Notes: generated by a model from the sequence alone, not told the origin. A stretch of 64,000 nucleotides of DNA from Ferrovibrio sp046297895 (GCF_046297895.1 NZ_JBKBHC010000005.1:124001-188000); one strand, 5' to 3'. Shown: positions 33,368 through 43,236, numbered from the stretch's first letter. A program made the numbers and translations.

Positions 33368-36256
33368 ATGCAGAAGTTCATTTCGGTCCGCGGTGCCCGC
33401 GAACACAATCTCAAGAATGTCGATGTCGACATCCCCCGCGACAAGCTGGTGGTCCTGACCGGCCTGTCCGGCTCGGGCAAGTCATCGCTGGCCTTCGACA
33501 CGATCTATGCGGAGGGCCAGCGGCGCTATGTCGAATCCCTGTCGGCCTATGCCCGCCAGTTCCTGGAACTGATGCAAAAGCCCGACGTGGACCATATCGA
33601 CGGCCTCAGCCCGGCAATCTCGATCGAGCAGAAAACAACCTCGAAGAACCCGCGTTCCACGGTGGGGACCGTCACCGAGATCTACGATTACCTGCGCCTG
33701 CTCTACGCCCGCGTCGGTGTGCCCTATTCGCCGGCCACCGGCCTGCCGATCGAGAGCCAGACGGTCAGCCAGATGGTCGACCGCGTGATGGCCATGCCGG
33801 AAGGCACGCGACTCTATCTGCTCGCCCCCATCGTGCGTGGGCGCAAGGGAGAATACAAAAAAGAGCTGCAGGACCTGCAGAAGCGCGGATTCCAGCGCGT
33901 GAAGGTGGACGGCAAGCTGCATGAGATCGCCGAAGTGCCGGCGCTGAACAAGAAGCTGAAGCACGATATCGAGGTGGTGGTCGACCGTGTGGTGGTGCGC
34001 GACGGCATCCAGACACGCCTGGCCGATTCCATCGAGACCGCGCTGAACCTCGCTGATGGCATCGCCTTTGCCGAGAATGCCGACAAAGACGAACGCACCA
34101 TCTTCTCGGCAAAGTTCGCCTGCCCGGTTTCCGGTTTCACCATCGAGGAAATCGAGCCGCGGCTGTTCTCGTTCAACAGCCCGCATGGCGCCTGCCCCAC
34201 CTGCGACGGCCTCGGTTCGAAGATGTATTTCGATCCGGCCATGGTGGTGCCCGACGAGTCGGTGACGTTGCGTGATGGAGCCATCGTGCCGTGGTCGCGC
34301 GCCGCCACGCCGTCGCCTTATTACCTGCAGACGCTGGAAGGCTTGGCCAAGTTCTACAAATTCTCACTGGCGACCAAGTGGAAAGACCTGCCGGCCAAGA
34401 CCCGCAATGCCATCCTGCACGGTTCGGGCGAGGATATCGTGCCGATCACCTATGACGACGGCATGCGCACCTACACGGTGAAACGCCCCTTCGAGGGCGT
34501 GCTGCCGAATCTTGAGCGGCGCTGGCGCGAGACCGAGTCCGACATGATCCGCGAGGAGCTGTCGCGCTATCAGTCGCAGACCGCTTGCGAGACCTGTGGC
34601 GGTTACCGCCTCAAGGCCGAGGCATTGGCTGTGAAGGTCGGCGGCCTGAATATCGGCCAGGTCTGCGAATTCTCGATCGCCGAGGCCAGGCAATGGTTCC
34701 TTGACCTGACCAAAAAGCTGAAGCCCAAGGAAAAAGACATCGCCGCGCGCATCCTGAAGGAAATCAACGACCGTCTTGGATTTCTGGTTAATGTCGGGCT
34801 CGACTATCTCTCCATGTCGCGGGCTTCCGGTACTCTGTCGGGCGGCGAAAGCCAGCGCATCCGTCTTGCCTCGCAGATCGGCTCAGGCCTGACCGGCGTG
34901 CTGTATGTGCTGGATGAACCCTCCATCGGTCTGCATCAGCGCGACAATGCCAAGCTGCTCGAAACCCTGGTACACCTGCGCGACATCGGCAACACCGTGC
35001 TGGTGGTGGAGCATGACGAGGAGGCAATCCGTACTGCCGATCACGTGATCGACATGGGCCCCGCCGCCGGCGTGCATGGCGGCGAGATCATCGCCCAGGG
35101 CACCCCAGACGAGATCATGGCAACAAAGAAGTCGGTCACCGGGCAGTATCTGACTGGCGCAAAATTTGTGGCCGTGCCGAAACAGCGGCGCAAGCGTGTG
35201 GCCAACAAGCAATTAAAGGTGGTTGGCGCCAAAGCCAACAACCTGCAGAATATTTCGGTCGAGTTCCCGCTTGGCATCTTCACCTGCGTGACCGGTGTGT
35301 CCGGCGGCGGCAAATCGACGCTGACCATCGAGACGCTGTTCAAGGCCGTGTCGCGCAAGCTGAACAACAGCCGCGAGATCCCCGGCCTTCACGACCGCAT
35401 CGAAGGCATGGAGTGGATCGACAAGATTGTTGATATCGACCAGTCGCCAATCGGCCGCACCCCGCGTTCCAACCCGGCCACCTATACCGGTGCCTTCGGC
35501 CCGATCCGCGACTGGTTCGCCGGCCTGCCCGAGGCGAAGGCGCGTGGCTATGCACCGGGCCGTTTCTCGTTCAACGTCAAGGGTGGCCGCTGCGAGGCCT
35601 GCCAGGGCGACGGCCTGATCAAGATCGAGATGCACTTCCTGCCCGACGTCTACGTGCAGTGCGATGTCTGCAAGGGCAAGCGCTACAATCGCGAAACACT
35701 GGAAATCCATTACCGCGACAAGTCGATCGCCGATGTACTGGATATGACGGTGGAAGACGGCGTCGAGTTCTTCAAGGCCGTGCCGACCATTCGCGAGAAG
35801 CTGGAGACCCTGAACCGCGTCGGACTCGGGTATATCAAGATCGGCCAATCGGCAACCACGCTCTCGGGCGGCGAAGCCCAGCGCGTGAAGCTGGCCAAGG
35901 AACTCTCCAAGCGCGCCACCGGCCGCACGCTCTACATCCTCGACGAGCCCACTACGGGCCTGCATTTCGAGGATGTGCGCAAGCTGCTCGAAGTGCTGCA
36001 CGAACTGGTGGATTCCGGCAACACCATGATCGTGATCGAGCACAATCTCGAAGTGATAAAGACGGCGGACTGGATCGTAGACATGGGCCCCGAGGGCGGC
36101 AGCGGCGGTGGCCGCGTGGTGGCCCAGGGCACGCCGGAGGATGTGGCCAAGGTGAAGGAAAGCTATACCGGCCAGTATCTGAAGGAATATCTGAAACCGG
36201 CAGCGCAGCGCATCGCCCCGCCCCAGAAGAAAACCCGCCGCGATGCGGCGGCATAA
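33368..36256 (+). CDS. uvrA: Excinuclease ABC subunit A (UvrA)
   Basis: DNA-damage recognition ATPase of 962 residues. Two ABC cassettes are visible: Walker A motifs GLSGSGKSSL and GVSGGGKSTL, signatures LSGGESQRI and LSGGEAQRV, and matching Walker B motifs (YVLDEPSIGLH and YILDEPTTGLH). Zinc modules include CPTCDGLG, CETCGGY and CEACQGDG ... CDVC. It scans DNA with UvrB for bulky lesions. The ATG at 33368 gives normal length. It is divergent from ssb. Confidence 0.98.
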   Translation: MQKFISVRGAREHNLKNVDVDIPRDKLVVLTGLSGSGKSSLAFDTIYAEGQRRYVESLSAYARQFLELMQKPDVDHIDGLSPAISIEQKTTSKNPRSTVGTVTEIYDYLRLLYARVGVPYSPATGLPIESQTVSQMVDRVMAMPEGTRLYLLAPIVRGRKGEYKKELQDLQKRGFQRVKVDGKLHEIAEVPALNKKLKHDIEVVVDRVVVRDGIQTRLADSIETALNLADGIAFAENADKDERTIFSAKFACPVSGFTIEEIEPRLFSFNSPHGACPTCDGLGSKMYFDPAMVVPDESVTLRDGAIVPWSRAATPSPYYLQTLEGLAKFYKFSLATKWKDLPAKTRNAILHGSGEDIVPITYDDGMRTYTVKRPFEGVLPNLERRWRETESDMIREELSRYQSQTACETCGGYRLKAEALAVKVGGLNIGQVCEFSIAEARQWFLDLTKKLKPKEKDIAARILKEINDRLGFLVNVGLDYLSMSRASGTLSGGESQRIRLASQIGSGLTGVLYVLDEPSIGLHQRDNAKLLETLVHLRDIGNTVLVVEHDEEAIRTADHVIDMGPAAGVHGGEIIAQGTPDEIMATKKSVTGQYLTGAKFVAVPKQRRKRVANKQLKVVGAKANNLQNISVEFPLGIFTCVTGVSGGGKSTLTIETLFKAVSRKLNNSREIPGLHDRIEGMEWIDKIVDIDQSPIGRTPRSNPATYTGAFGPIRDWFAGLPEAKARGYAPGRFSFNVKGGRCEACQGDGLIKIEMHFLPDVYVQCDVCKGKRYNRETLEIHYRDKSIADVLDMTVEDGVEFFKAVPTIREKLETLNRVGLGYIKIGQSATTLSGGEAQRVKLAKELSKRATGRTLYILDEPTTGLHFEDVRKLLEVLHELVDSGNTMIVIEHNLEVIKTADWIVDMGPEGGSGGGRVVAQGTPEDVAKVKESYTGQYLKEYLKPAAQRIAPPQKKTRRDAAA

Positions 36257-36279
36257 ACTAAGGAAAGGACTTTGATTCC

Positions 36280-36684
36280 ATGATTACGCGTAAGGCGCTG
36301 ACCCTCGAGGACGTCCAGACAATCGCCGCAGCCGCCGAGGCCGAGGCCAAGAAGAACGGCTGGAAGGTCAGCATCGCCATCACCGATGATGGCGGCCATC
36401 TGCTGCATTTCCAGCGCCTGGACGGCGCCCCCATCCAGTCGACCTGGATCAGCCAGGGCAAGGCCAAGGCGGCCTCTTACGCCCGCCGCCCGACCAAGGC
36501 ACTGGAAGAGATCGTCGGCAACGGCCGCAATGCCTTCCTGTCTGTGCCTGACCTTGTGCTGCTGGAAGGTGGCGAGCCGATCATGGTGGATGGCATCTGC
36601 GTTGGCGGCGTGGGTGTATCTGGCGTGAAATCGTCGGAAGACGCCCAGGTCGCGCAGGCCGGCATCGCCGCCCTGCTGGGCTGA
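36280..36684 (+). CDS. GlcG/HbpS-like heme-binding domain protein (DUF336)
   Basis: Protein of 134 residues of the GlcG/HbpS family. It begins with LTLEDVQTIAAAAEAEAKKN and shows ITDDGGHLLHFQRLDGAP and GGEPIMVDGICVGGVGVSG. In some bacteria such proteins bind heme or cobalamin precursors; the role here is unknown. It lies 23 bases after uvrA and 17 before recX, so it may ride on the same transcript, though the function looks unrelated. Confidence 0.85.
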   Translation: MITRKALTLEDVQTIAAAAEAEAKKNGWKVSIAITDDGGHLLHFQRLDGAPIQSTWISQGKAKAASYARRPTKALEEIVGNGRNAFLSVPDLVLLEGGEPIMVDGICVGGVGVSGVKSSEDAQVAQAGIAALLG

Positions 36685-36701
36685 TTTTTCGCCCTCTTCC
36701 C

Positions 36702-37274
36702 ATGCCGCGCGGCCAGCCCAAAAAGATCACGCCAGTGTATCTGGAACGCGCCGCGCTGTTTTACCTCGAACGCTACAGCAGCTCGGCGGAGAATCTCCGC
36801 CGGGTGCTGGATCGCAAGATCCGGCGTTCCATCGAGGCGCATGGCGCGCCAAGTGGCGAGGAAGCGGCAGGCTGGGTTGCCGAACTGATCGCCAAACTGC
36901 AGCGCAGCAACCTGCTGAACGACCGTACCTATGCCGAAAGCCGCGTGCGGAGGCTCTATGCCGAAGGCAAGTCGCTCGGCCGCATTCGGCAGGCTCTGGC
37001 GGTGAAGGGCGTGAACAAAGATGATGTCGCGGCCGCGCTGGAGCGGCTGGAAGCGGAATCGACCACACCGGTCTCCGACTTGCCGGCCGCGGCCGCATTT
37101 GCCCGCAAACGAAAGTTGGGGCCGTATCGTAGCGATCCGCAGCAACGTCGCGACATGCGGCAGAAGGATCTCGGCGCGCTGGCCCGCCGGGGTTTCAGCC
37201 AGGCTGTGGCGATGAAAGTGTTGAGCGCCGACAGCGTCGCCGCGCTTGAGGAGATGCTTCATGACGCAGATTAA
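36702..37274 (+). CDS. recX: Regulatory protein RecX
   Basis: Protein of 190 residues with the tandem three-helix repeats of the RecX family, which binds RecA filaments and limits their activity. Recognised from YLERYSSSAENLRRVLDRKI, LNDRTYAESRVRRLYAEGKS and LGRIRQALAVKGV. It overlaps trmFO by 14 bases. It shares this stretch with uvrA, so the transcript may join DNA-repair genes. recA is not in the window. Confidence 0.9.
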   Translation: MPRGQPKKITPVYLERAALFYLERYSSSAENLRRVLDRKIRRSIEAHGAPSGEEAAGWVAELIAKLQRSNLLNDRTYAESRVRRLYAEGKSLGRIRQALAVKGVNKDDVAAALERLEAESTTPVSDLPAAAAFARKRKLGPYRSDPQQRRDMRQKDLGALARRGFSQAVAMKVLSADSVAALEEMLHDAD

Positions 37275-38631
37275 ACCGATCCACATTATCGGGGGCGGCC
37301 TGGCCGGTTCGGAAGCCGCCTGGCAGGTGGCGCGCCTGGGAGTACCCGTGGTGCTGCACGAGATGCGGCCGGTGCGAAAAACCGACGCCCATCAGGGTGA
37401 TGGGCTGGCCGAGCTGGTCTGCTCGAATTCCTTTCGCTCCGATGATGCGGAGACCAATGCCGTGGGCCTGCTGCACGAGGAGCTGCGGCGCTGCAACTCG
37501 CTGATCATGCAGGCGGCCGACATCGCCAAGGTGCCGGCCGGCGGCGCGCTGGCCGTCGACCGCGATGTGTTCTCTTCCGAGGTGCAGAAGGCCATCGAGG
37601 CCGAAGCGCTGATCGAGCTGCGCCGCGAGGAAATATCCGGCCTGCCGCCGGCCGAATGGGACAATGTGGTGGTCGCCACCGGCCCCCTCACCTCGCCGCC
37701 CCTGGCCGAGGCGATCCGGGCCCTGACCGGCGAGCAGAGCCTGGCTTTCTTCGATGCCATTGCGCCCATCGTCTACAAAGACAGCATCGACATGGACAAG
37801 GCCTGGTTCCAGTCGCGCTACGACAAGGTCGGCCCGGGCGGCAGCGGCGAACAGGGCGAAGGTGCCGACTACATCAACTGCCCCTTCGAGAAGCCCAACT
37901 ACCTTGAATTTCACGCCGCCCTGCTGGCCGCCGAGAAAACCGAATTCAAGGACTGGGAAAAGAACACGCCCTATTTCGAGGGCTGCCTCCCGATCGAGGT
38001 TATGGCAGAACGCGGACCGCGCACACTGACCTTCGGTCCGATGAAGCCGGTCGGGCTGATCGACCCTCGTACCGGCCGCAAGCCCTATGCCGTGGTGCAG
38101 TTGCGACAGGACAACAAGCTGGGCACGCTCTACAACATGGTCGGCTTCCAGACCAAGATGAAGCATGCCGAGCAGGTAAGGATTTTCCGCATGATCCCTG
38201 GCCTCGAGAATGCGCAGTTCGCCCGGCTGGGCGGCATCCACCGCAATACCTTCCTCAACTCGCCCAAGCTGCTGGATGTCCAGCTAAGGCTGAAGGCGAT
38301 GCCGAGCCTGCGTTTCGCCGGCCAGGTTACCGGCGTGGAAGGCTATGTCGAGAGCACGGCCATCGGCCTGCTTGCCGGTCGCATGGCCGCCGCCCAGCGC
38401 CTGGGCCGGGAACAGGTGCCGCCGCCGCCGACCACGGCGCTCGGCGCCCTGCACAGCCACCTGACCGGCGGGACCGACGCCAAGCACTTCCAGCCGATGA
38501 ATGTGAATTTTGGCCTGTTTCCGCCTCCGCCCGCCGACGTGCGCAAGGATGAGCGCAAACGCTTCTTGAGCCGTCGTGCCCTGGCCGATCTGGCCCAGTG
38601 GCTGAACGGGAAGACTGCCGCGGCTGCCTAG
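37261..38631 (+). CDS. trmFO: tRNA uracil-54 C5-methyltransferase TrmFO
   Basis: Folate- and FAD-dependent tRNA methyltransferase of 456 residues that makes T54 in the TPsiC loop. The FAD-binding motif IIGGGLAGSEAAW lies at the start, followed by LVCSNSFRSDDAETNAVGLL and the C-terminal GALHSHLTGG. The ATG at 37261 overlaps recX. Its stop overlaps the stop of the convergent NDUFAF6-like gene by 4 bases. Confidence 0.95.
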   Translation: MTQIKPIHIIGGGLAGSEAAWQVARLGVPVVLHEMRPVRKTDAHQGDGLAELVCSNSFRSDDAETNAVGLLHEELRRCNSLIMQAADIAKVPAGGALAVDRDVFSSEVQKAIEAEALIELRREEISGLPPAEWDNVVVATGPLTSPPLAEAIRALTGEQSLAFFDAIAPIVYKDSIDMDKAWFQSRYDKVGPGGSGEQGEGADYINCPFEKPNYLEFHAALLAAEKTEFKDWEKNTPYFEGCLPIEVMAERGPRTLTFGPMKPVGLIDPRTGRKPYAVVQLRQDNKLGTLYNMVGFQTKMKHAEQVRIFRMIPGLENAQFARLGGIHRNTFLNSPKLLDVQLRLKAMPSLRFAGQVTGVEGYVESTAIGLLAGRMAAAQRLGREQVPPPPTTALGALHSHLTGGTDAKHFQPMNVNFGLFPPPPADVRKDERKRFLSRRALADLAQWLNGKTAAAA

Positions 38632-39455
38632 AAACTGCCGCGCAGCGAAGCCCAGAGCAAGGCCATCTGGCGACGCAACGGACGGACGGCTGCTTCCGCC
38701 GCTGCGACATCGAAGCGATGCTGCGCAAGCGCCCTCAGGTGCAGCCCCGCCAGCGTGGCGGGCAGCATGGCCGGCAAGGCCTGTCGCGGCACTCTTTGTC
38801 GCCGCGCCGCTAGCAGGTGGCGCTCCGCCTGGTCGGCGATCTCGGCCATAGCGGCAGCCAGATCGGCGCCCACTTCGCGCTGGTACAGGTCTTCCGGCAT
38901 CAGGCCATGTGCGGCCAGCACGCCTGCCGGCAGCATCACGCGCTGCTGCGCCGACAGATGCGGGGTCGCGCGCAGAAGGCCGGTCAGCGCATAGGCGATT
39001 CCGGCGTTGCGAGCCAGATCGGGCGGCAAGGCGGCGCCGAGCTGCTGCGCGGCCAGTTGCATCAGCGGAGCAGAACTGGCCTCGGCATACTGGGCCAGCG
39101 CAGCCATATCAGCCGGCGGGGTGTCGGCCATATCGGTTTCGCGGGCATCGATCAGGGTGAGGATGCCGTGCCGATCCAGATCCCGACAATGGGCATGCAG
39201 GGCCAGCACCACCGGGTGGTTGCGTGGCCGCCCGGCCCATATCCCGTCCCATGCCTCGCGCCACCATTGCAGGCGGATCTGGCCGATCATCGGCTGGCTG
39301 ACCGCTTCCCGCGCCCGCGCGATTTCGCTGTTGAAGGCATAGACGGCGAGCAATCCCGGCCGTTTCGAATCCGGCGCAAACAAGGCGGTCAACCAGCGGT
39401 CGGGATCGACGCGCCGCAATTCCTTTTCGCAGTACTGGTCGGGCGATTCGGTCAT
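38628..39455 (-). CDS. Squalene/phytoene synthase-family protein, NDUFAF6-like
   Basis: Protein of 275 residues with the trans-isoprenyl synthase fold. The first Asp-rich motif of true synthases is replaced by FNSEIARARE, and the second is also not a DxxxD. This fits the alphaproteobacterial group related to the mitochondrial complex I assembly factor NDUFAF6, not a carotenoid enzyme. It follows the direction of secD-secF-Mth938, from which it is separated by a PuuD-like gene on the other strand. A role in complex I assembly is inference. Confidence 0.8.
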   Translation of the reverse strand: MTESPDQYCEKELRRVDPDRWLTALFAPDSKRPGLLAVYAFNSEIARAREAVSQPMIGQIRLQWWREAWDGIWAGRPRNHPVVLALHAHCRDLDRHGILTLIDARETDMADTPPADMAALAQYAEASSAPLMQLAAQQLGAALPPDLARNAGIAYALTGLLRATPHLSAQQRVMLPAGVLAAHGLMPEDLYQREVGADLAAAMAEIADQAERHLLAARRQRVPRQALPAMLPATLAGLHLRALAQHRFDVAAAEAAVRPLRRQMALLWASLRGSF

Positions 39456-39673
39456 GCCAGGGCTGGTTGGGCTGAGTAAGATCGCTTGTCGCTACGAGTA
39501 TTTATGATAGCCTCTGCGAGCGAATCGCAAGCATGAGAATCGCAGTGTCATTGCGCGCAGGCCGCCAGAGTCGCATTGCCCCGAGGTCCCCTCTATGCGA
39601 TGTGCAGCTTCTGCGCCGGATACGTCAGCATGATCAATCGCGAGAACCATAAACACCGGTAAGGAGCCGCATC

Positions 39674-40252
39674 ATGGCAAAGATTCTCGAAAACCTCTAC
39701 AAGGCCCTGGGCGCAGGCGTTGTCCTGGCGCTGATCCTGTTCTTCCTCGTCCATCGCAGTTTCGACGCTGCATTCCTCAGCTTCTTCTTCCGCTGGCTGC
39801 ATGTGCTGTCCGGTATCCTGTGGATCGGCCTGCTTTGGTATTTCAATTTCGTCCAGATACCGACAATGCCGAAGATTCCTGCCGAGCTTAAGCCGGCGGT
39901 CGGCAAGTTCATCGCCCCTGAAGCCCTGTTCTGGTTCCGCTGGGCAGCCCTGGCCACCGTCGTCACCGGTCTTGTCCTGTCGGTCCTGAACGGTTATGGC
40001 CACCAGGCCTTCATGCTGCAGGAAGGCGCCCGCACCATCGGCATCGGCATGTATCTCGGCCTGTTCATGGCCGCCAATGTCTGGTTCGTGATCTGGCCGA
40101 ACCAGAAGAAGGCGCTGGGCATCGTGCCGGCCGACGACGCGGCCAAGGCCAAGGCAGCGCGCTTCGCCATGCTGGCCTCGCGCACGAACTTCGTTCTGTC
40201 GGTTCCGATGCTGTATTGCATGGTGGCGCAGCAGAATGGCGGCGCCTGGTAA
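39674..40252 (+). CDS. PuuD-like membrane protein
   Basis: Protein of 192 residues with four hydrophobic segments (about 14-32, 36-60, 82-105 and 120-145, more near 165). The segment RWLHVLSGILWIGLLWYFNFVQIP and the later histidine positions resemble the membrane domain of urate hydroxylase PuuD. There is no CxxCH cytochrome domain, which full-length PuuD has. A strong AAGGAG lies 8 bases before the ATG. Urate oxidation is not certain; it may be a heme membrane protein of another kind. Confidence 0.7.
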   Translation: MAKILENLYKALGAGVVLALILFFLVHRSFDAAFLSFFFRWLHVLSGILWIGLLWYFNFVQIPTMPKIPAELKPAVGKFIAPEALFWFRWAALATVVTGLVLSVLNGYGHQAFMLQEGARTIGIGMYLGLFMAANVWFVIWPNQKKALGIVPADDAAKAKAARFAMLASRTNFVLSVPMLYCMVAQQNGGAW

Positions 40253-40258
40253 GACCGC

Positions 40259-40633
40259 CTAGACCGGGATGAGGGCGGCGGCCACCCGCCGCCCTTCCCC
40301 CATCAGCAGATTATAGGTGCGGCAGGCCGCGCCGGTATCCAGAGCCTCGATTACCAGCCCTCGGGCACGAATGTCGGCCCGCAGGGCCTTATCTATGAAA
40401 ACCATGCTGGGGCCGCAGCCGATCAGCAGGAGTTCCACAGACGGCTCCATGCCGAAGGCTGGCTCCAGCGACTCGACGCTCAACTCGCTGATGCCGGCAA
40501 TGTCCCAGGGCAGACTCTGACCGGGAAACACCAGCACGGGCTGGGTCCAGTGCCGTCCGGAAATACGGAAACCGCCATCGCCATAGGCATTGATCACCTG
40601 CCGATCGGCCGGAATGCGCGGCAATAAATCCAT
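40259..40633 (-). CDS. Mth938-like protein, NDUFAF3-like (DUF498)
   Basis: Protein of 124 residues of the Mth938/DUF498 family: INAYGDGGFRISG, ELLLIGCGPSMVFIDKALR and a closing RTYNLLMGEGRRVAAALI. The mitochondrial relative NDUFAF3 assists complex I assembly. It follows secF after 14 bases, a conserved order in Alphaproteobacteria, so the genes may share a transcript with yajC-secD-secF. Bacterial function is not proven. Confidence 0.88.
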   Translation of the reverse strand: MDLLPRIPADRQVINAYGDGGFRISGRHWTQPVLVFPGQSLPWDIAGISELSVESLEPAFGMEPSVELLLIGCGPSMVFIDKALRADIRARGLVIEALDTGAACRTYNLLMGEGRRVAAALIPV

Positions 40634-40647
40634 GCCGGCGTCTTCGG

Positions 40648-41604
40648 TTACGGCCGCTGGGCCGCGGCCTTGGCCTCGGGTTGTTCGTCGGGTTTGCCAC
40701 GGCGCAGCCGGTTTTCGCCCAGGAACAGCAGAATCGGCGCCGCGATAAAGATCGACGATGACGTGGCAAGCACGATGCCGAACAGCAGCACGATGGCGAA
40801 ATCGCGCACCGCCTCGCCGCCGAACAGTGCCAGCGGCAGGGTCGACAGAAACACCGTCAATGAGGTGTTCACGGTACGGTTCAGGGTTTCATTAATGCTT
40901 TTGTCGATCAGATCGCGCAGCGGCAGAGATTTGTACTTGCGTAGGTTCTCACGCACGCGGTCATAGACCACGACTTTATCGTTCACCGAAAAACCCATGA
41001 TCGTAAGAACAGCGGCAATGGCGACCAGGTTGAACTGGATATCGGTGATAACGTAGAACCCAATCGTCTTGGTGACATCGAGCACCAATGTCGCGATCGC
41101 ACCAATGCCGAACTGCCATTCAAACCGGAACCAGATGTAGATCAGCATGGCGATCATCGCCAGGCCCATTGCCAGCATGCCATCGCGGAACAGGCCTTCG
41201 GAAACAGAAGCGCCAACCGCTTCAACACGGCGGATTTCGGTACCTGGATAGGCCTGGGTAAGACTTGCTCGCACCTTGTCCGCGGCACGTTGTGCAGCAG
41301 AATCCTCGCTGCCTTGACGCTCCAGACGGATCAGCACGTCGTTTGGCGAGCCAAACTGCTGAAGAGCTGCATGGCCAAGATCAAGGCCACCGATCAACGA
41401 CCGCAGGGCCGGAAAATCCGCTGGCTGCTGCAGCCGCGCCTCGATGACGATGCCGCCCTTGAAATCGATACCGTAATTCAGGCCGGGATAGAAAAACAGG
41501 ATGACGGAGACCACACTGAGGAAGGCCGACATGGCAAGGCCGATGATGCGGCCTTTCATGAACGGATAGTTGGTGTGATCAGGGATCAGGCGGAGTTTGT
41601 ACAT
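40648..41604 (-). CDS. secF: Protein translocase subunit SecF
   Basis: Inner-membrane protein of 318 residues, with six transmembrane helices and one periplasmic loop. It has the SecF motifs GIDFKGGIVIEARL near the start, GFSVNDKVVVYDRVREN and the late RTVNTSLTVFLSTLPLALFGG. Together with SecD it uses the proton gradient to help protein export through SecYEG. It begins 12 bases after secD. Confidence 0.97.
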   Translation of the reverse strand: MYKLRLIPDHTNYPFMKGRIIGLAMSAFLSVVSVILFFYPGLNYGIDFKGGIVIEARLQQPADFPALRSLIGGLDLGHAALQQFGSPNDVLIRLERQGSEDSAAQRAADKVRASLTQAYPGTEIRRVEAVGASVSEGLFRDGMLAMGLAMIAMLIYIWFRFEWQFGIGAIATLVLDVTKTIGFYVITDIQFNLVAIAAVLTIMGFSVNDKVVVYDRVRENLRKYKSLPLRDLIDKSINETLNRTVNTSLTVFLSTLPLALFGGEAVRDFAIVLLFGIVLATSSSIFIAAPILLFLGENRLRRGKPDEQPEAKAAAQRP

Positions 41605-41616
41605 GGCTTCGCCTCC

Positions 41617-43236
41617 TCAGACCGGCAGTAGAGCCGGGCGGCGCTGGCGCAGCCAGGTCACCATCATCAGGCGTACCAGCACGGTCGCCGTGAACATCGA
41701 TGTCAGGATGCCGATCGAAATGGTTACGGCAAACCCCTTAACCGTGCCGGAGCCCAGCGCGTATAGCAACGCCATCTTGATCAAGGTTGTCACGTTGGCG
41801 TCAAAGATCGTGCTGAAGGCCCGACTGAAACCGGCCTGCATCGCCGCAATCGGAGACTTGCCAAGTTTGGTCTCCTCACGGATTCGCTCATTGATCAGCA
41901 CGTTGGCATCCACCGACATGCCAAGCGTCAGCAGCAAACCCGCAATACCGGGCAGGGTCAGTGTGGCCTGCAGCAAGGACATGGCCGCCAATGTCATGAT
42001 CAAGTTGACCAGCAGGGCGATATCAGCGAACAACCCGAACAAGCCATAAGCCAGGACCATGTAGATCACCACCAGAACGGCGGCTACACCGATGGAGATC
42101 AGGCCGGCCCGAATCGAATCCTCACCAAGGTCGGGACCAACCGTGCGTTCTTCCACCACCTTCAGCGGTGCGGGCAGCGCACCGGCACGCAGCAGCACGG
42201 CCAGATCGTTGGCCTCGGTCACGCTGAAATTGCCGCTGATCTGGCCCGACCCGCCAAGGATCGGTTCGCGAATCACCGGGGCGCTCAAGACCTTGTTGTC
42301 GAGCACAATGGCAAATGGCAGACCGACGGATTGCTGAGTGATCTCGGCAAACCGCTTACCGCCGGTGGTATCGAAACGGAACGAAACGATCGGCTGACCG
42401 CTGCGCTGGTCATAGCCGGCCTGGGCATCGATCAGATTGTCGCCGGCGACTTCGACCTTGCGTTTCACCACATAGCGTTCGACCGGAGCGTTTGCTGTGC
42501 GGGGCTTGTCGCCCTCCAGGATTTCCGCGCCGGGCGGCGGGGGCATGTTGGGATCGGCATTGGTGTCGACCATCCGGAATGTCAGCTTGGCGGTGGTGCC
42601 CAGCAGACGCTTGATACGCTCGGGGTCGTCCACACCAGGCAACTGAACCAGGATGCGATCATTGCCCTGCCGCTGAATCGTAGGTTCGGCGACGCCGGTC
42701 TGATCAATGCGCCGCCGCACAATCTCGATGGATTGAGTGACAGCGGACCGCGCCCGCTCCTGCAGTGCCGCCTCTGACAGCGTCATCCGAATCTGACCAT
42801 CGGCAGCGACGTTGATCTGCAGGTCGGTTTGGGTTGCGCCGAAACCGAGCCCCGCCGTGCTCTGCACGGGATTGCCCAGTTTGGCGAGCAGTTGCCGCGC
42901 CTGTTCGCCCTGGGCAGGGTCGCGCAGCCGCAAGGCTACGCCGTTGTTGCCCGATACGCCCAGATTGGTATAGCCGATGCGCGCCTGACGCAGTTCGTTG
43001 CGTGCGCCCTCGACGACGGCTTCAAGCCGCTCGCGTAGCACAACGCCGGTATCCACCTCGAGCAGAAGATGCGCGCCGCCGCGCAGATCGAGACCCAGGC
43101 TGATCTGGCGTTTCGGCAGCCAGTTCGGCCACGTCGCGACCTGAGCGGCAGGAAAGAAACTGGGGATGCTGAAGATCACACTCGCTATGCAGAGCACGGC
43201 GATCAGTACAATCTTCCACGGCGCGAAATACATCAT
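41617..43236 (-). CDS. secD: Protein translocase subunit SecD
   Basis: Inner-membrane protein of 539 residues, with a first helix, a large periplasmic domain (about 30-350) and five C-terminal helices. It has the LGLDLRGGAHLLLEVDTG motif, QIEIVRRRIDQTGVAEP-like segment and the GMSVDANVLINERIREE motif. It drives late steps of Sec export with SecF. The first two codons are both ATG. yajC is upstream and in the same direction. Confidence 0.97.
   Translation of the reverse strand: MMYFAPWKIVLIAVLCIASVIFSIPSFFPAAQVATWPNWLPKRQISLGLDLRGGAHLLLEVDTGVVLRERLEAVVEGARNELRQARIGYTNLGVSGNNGVALRLRDPAQGEQARQLLAKLGNPVQSTAGLGFGATQTDLQINVAADGQIRMTLSEAALQERARSAVTQSIEIVRRRIDQTGVAEPTIQRQGNDRILVQLPGVDDPERIKRLLGTTAKLTFRMVDTNADPNMPPPPGAEILEGDKPRTANAPVERYVVKRKVEVAGDNLIDAQAGYDQRSGQPIVSFRFDTTGGKRFAEITQQSVGLPFAIVLDNKVLSAPVIREPILGGSGQISGNFSVTEANDLAVLLRAGALPAPLKVVEERTVGPDLGEDSIRAGLISIGVAAVLVVIYMVLAYGLFGLFADIALLVNLIMTLAAMSLLQATLTLPGIAGLLLTLGMSVDANVLINERIREETKLGKSPIAAMQAGFSRAFSTIFDANVTTLIKMALLYALGSGTVKGFAVTISIGILTSMFTATVLVRLMMVTWLRQRRPALLPV

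Noticed and set aside
38628..39455. Carotenoid or hopanoid synthase
   Set aside because: The Asp-rich motifs needed for prenyl diphosphate binding are missing, and no other carotenoid or hopanoid gene is near.
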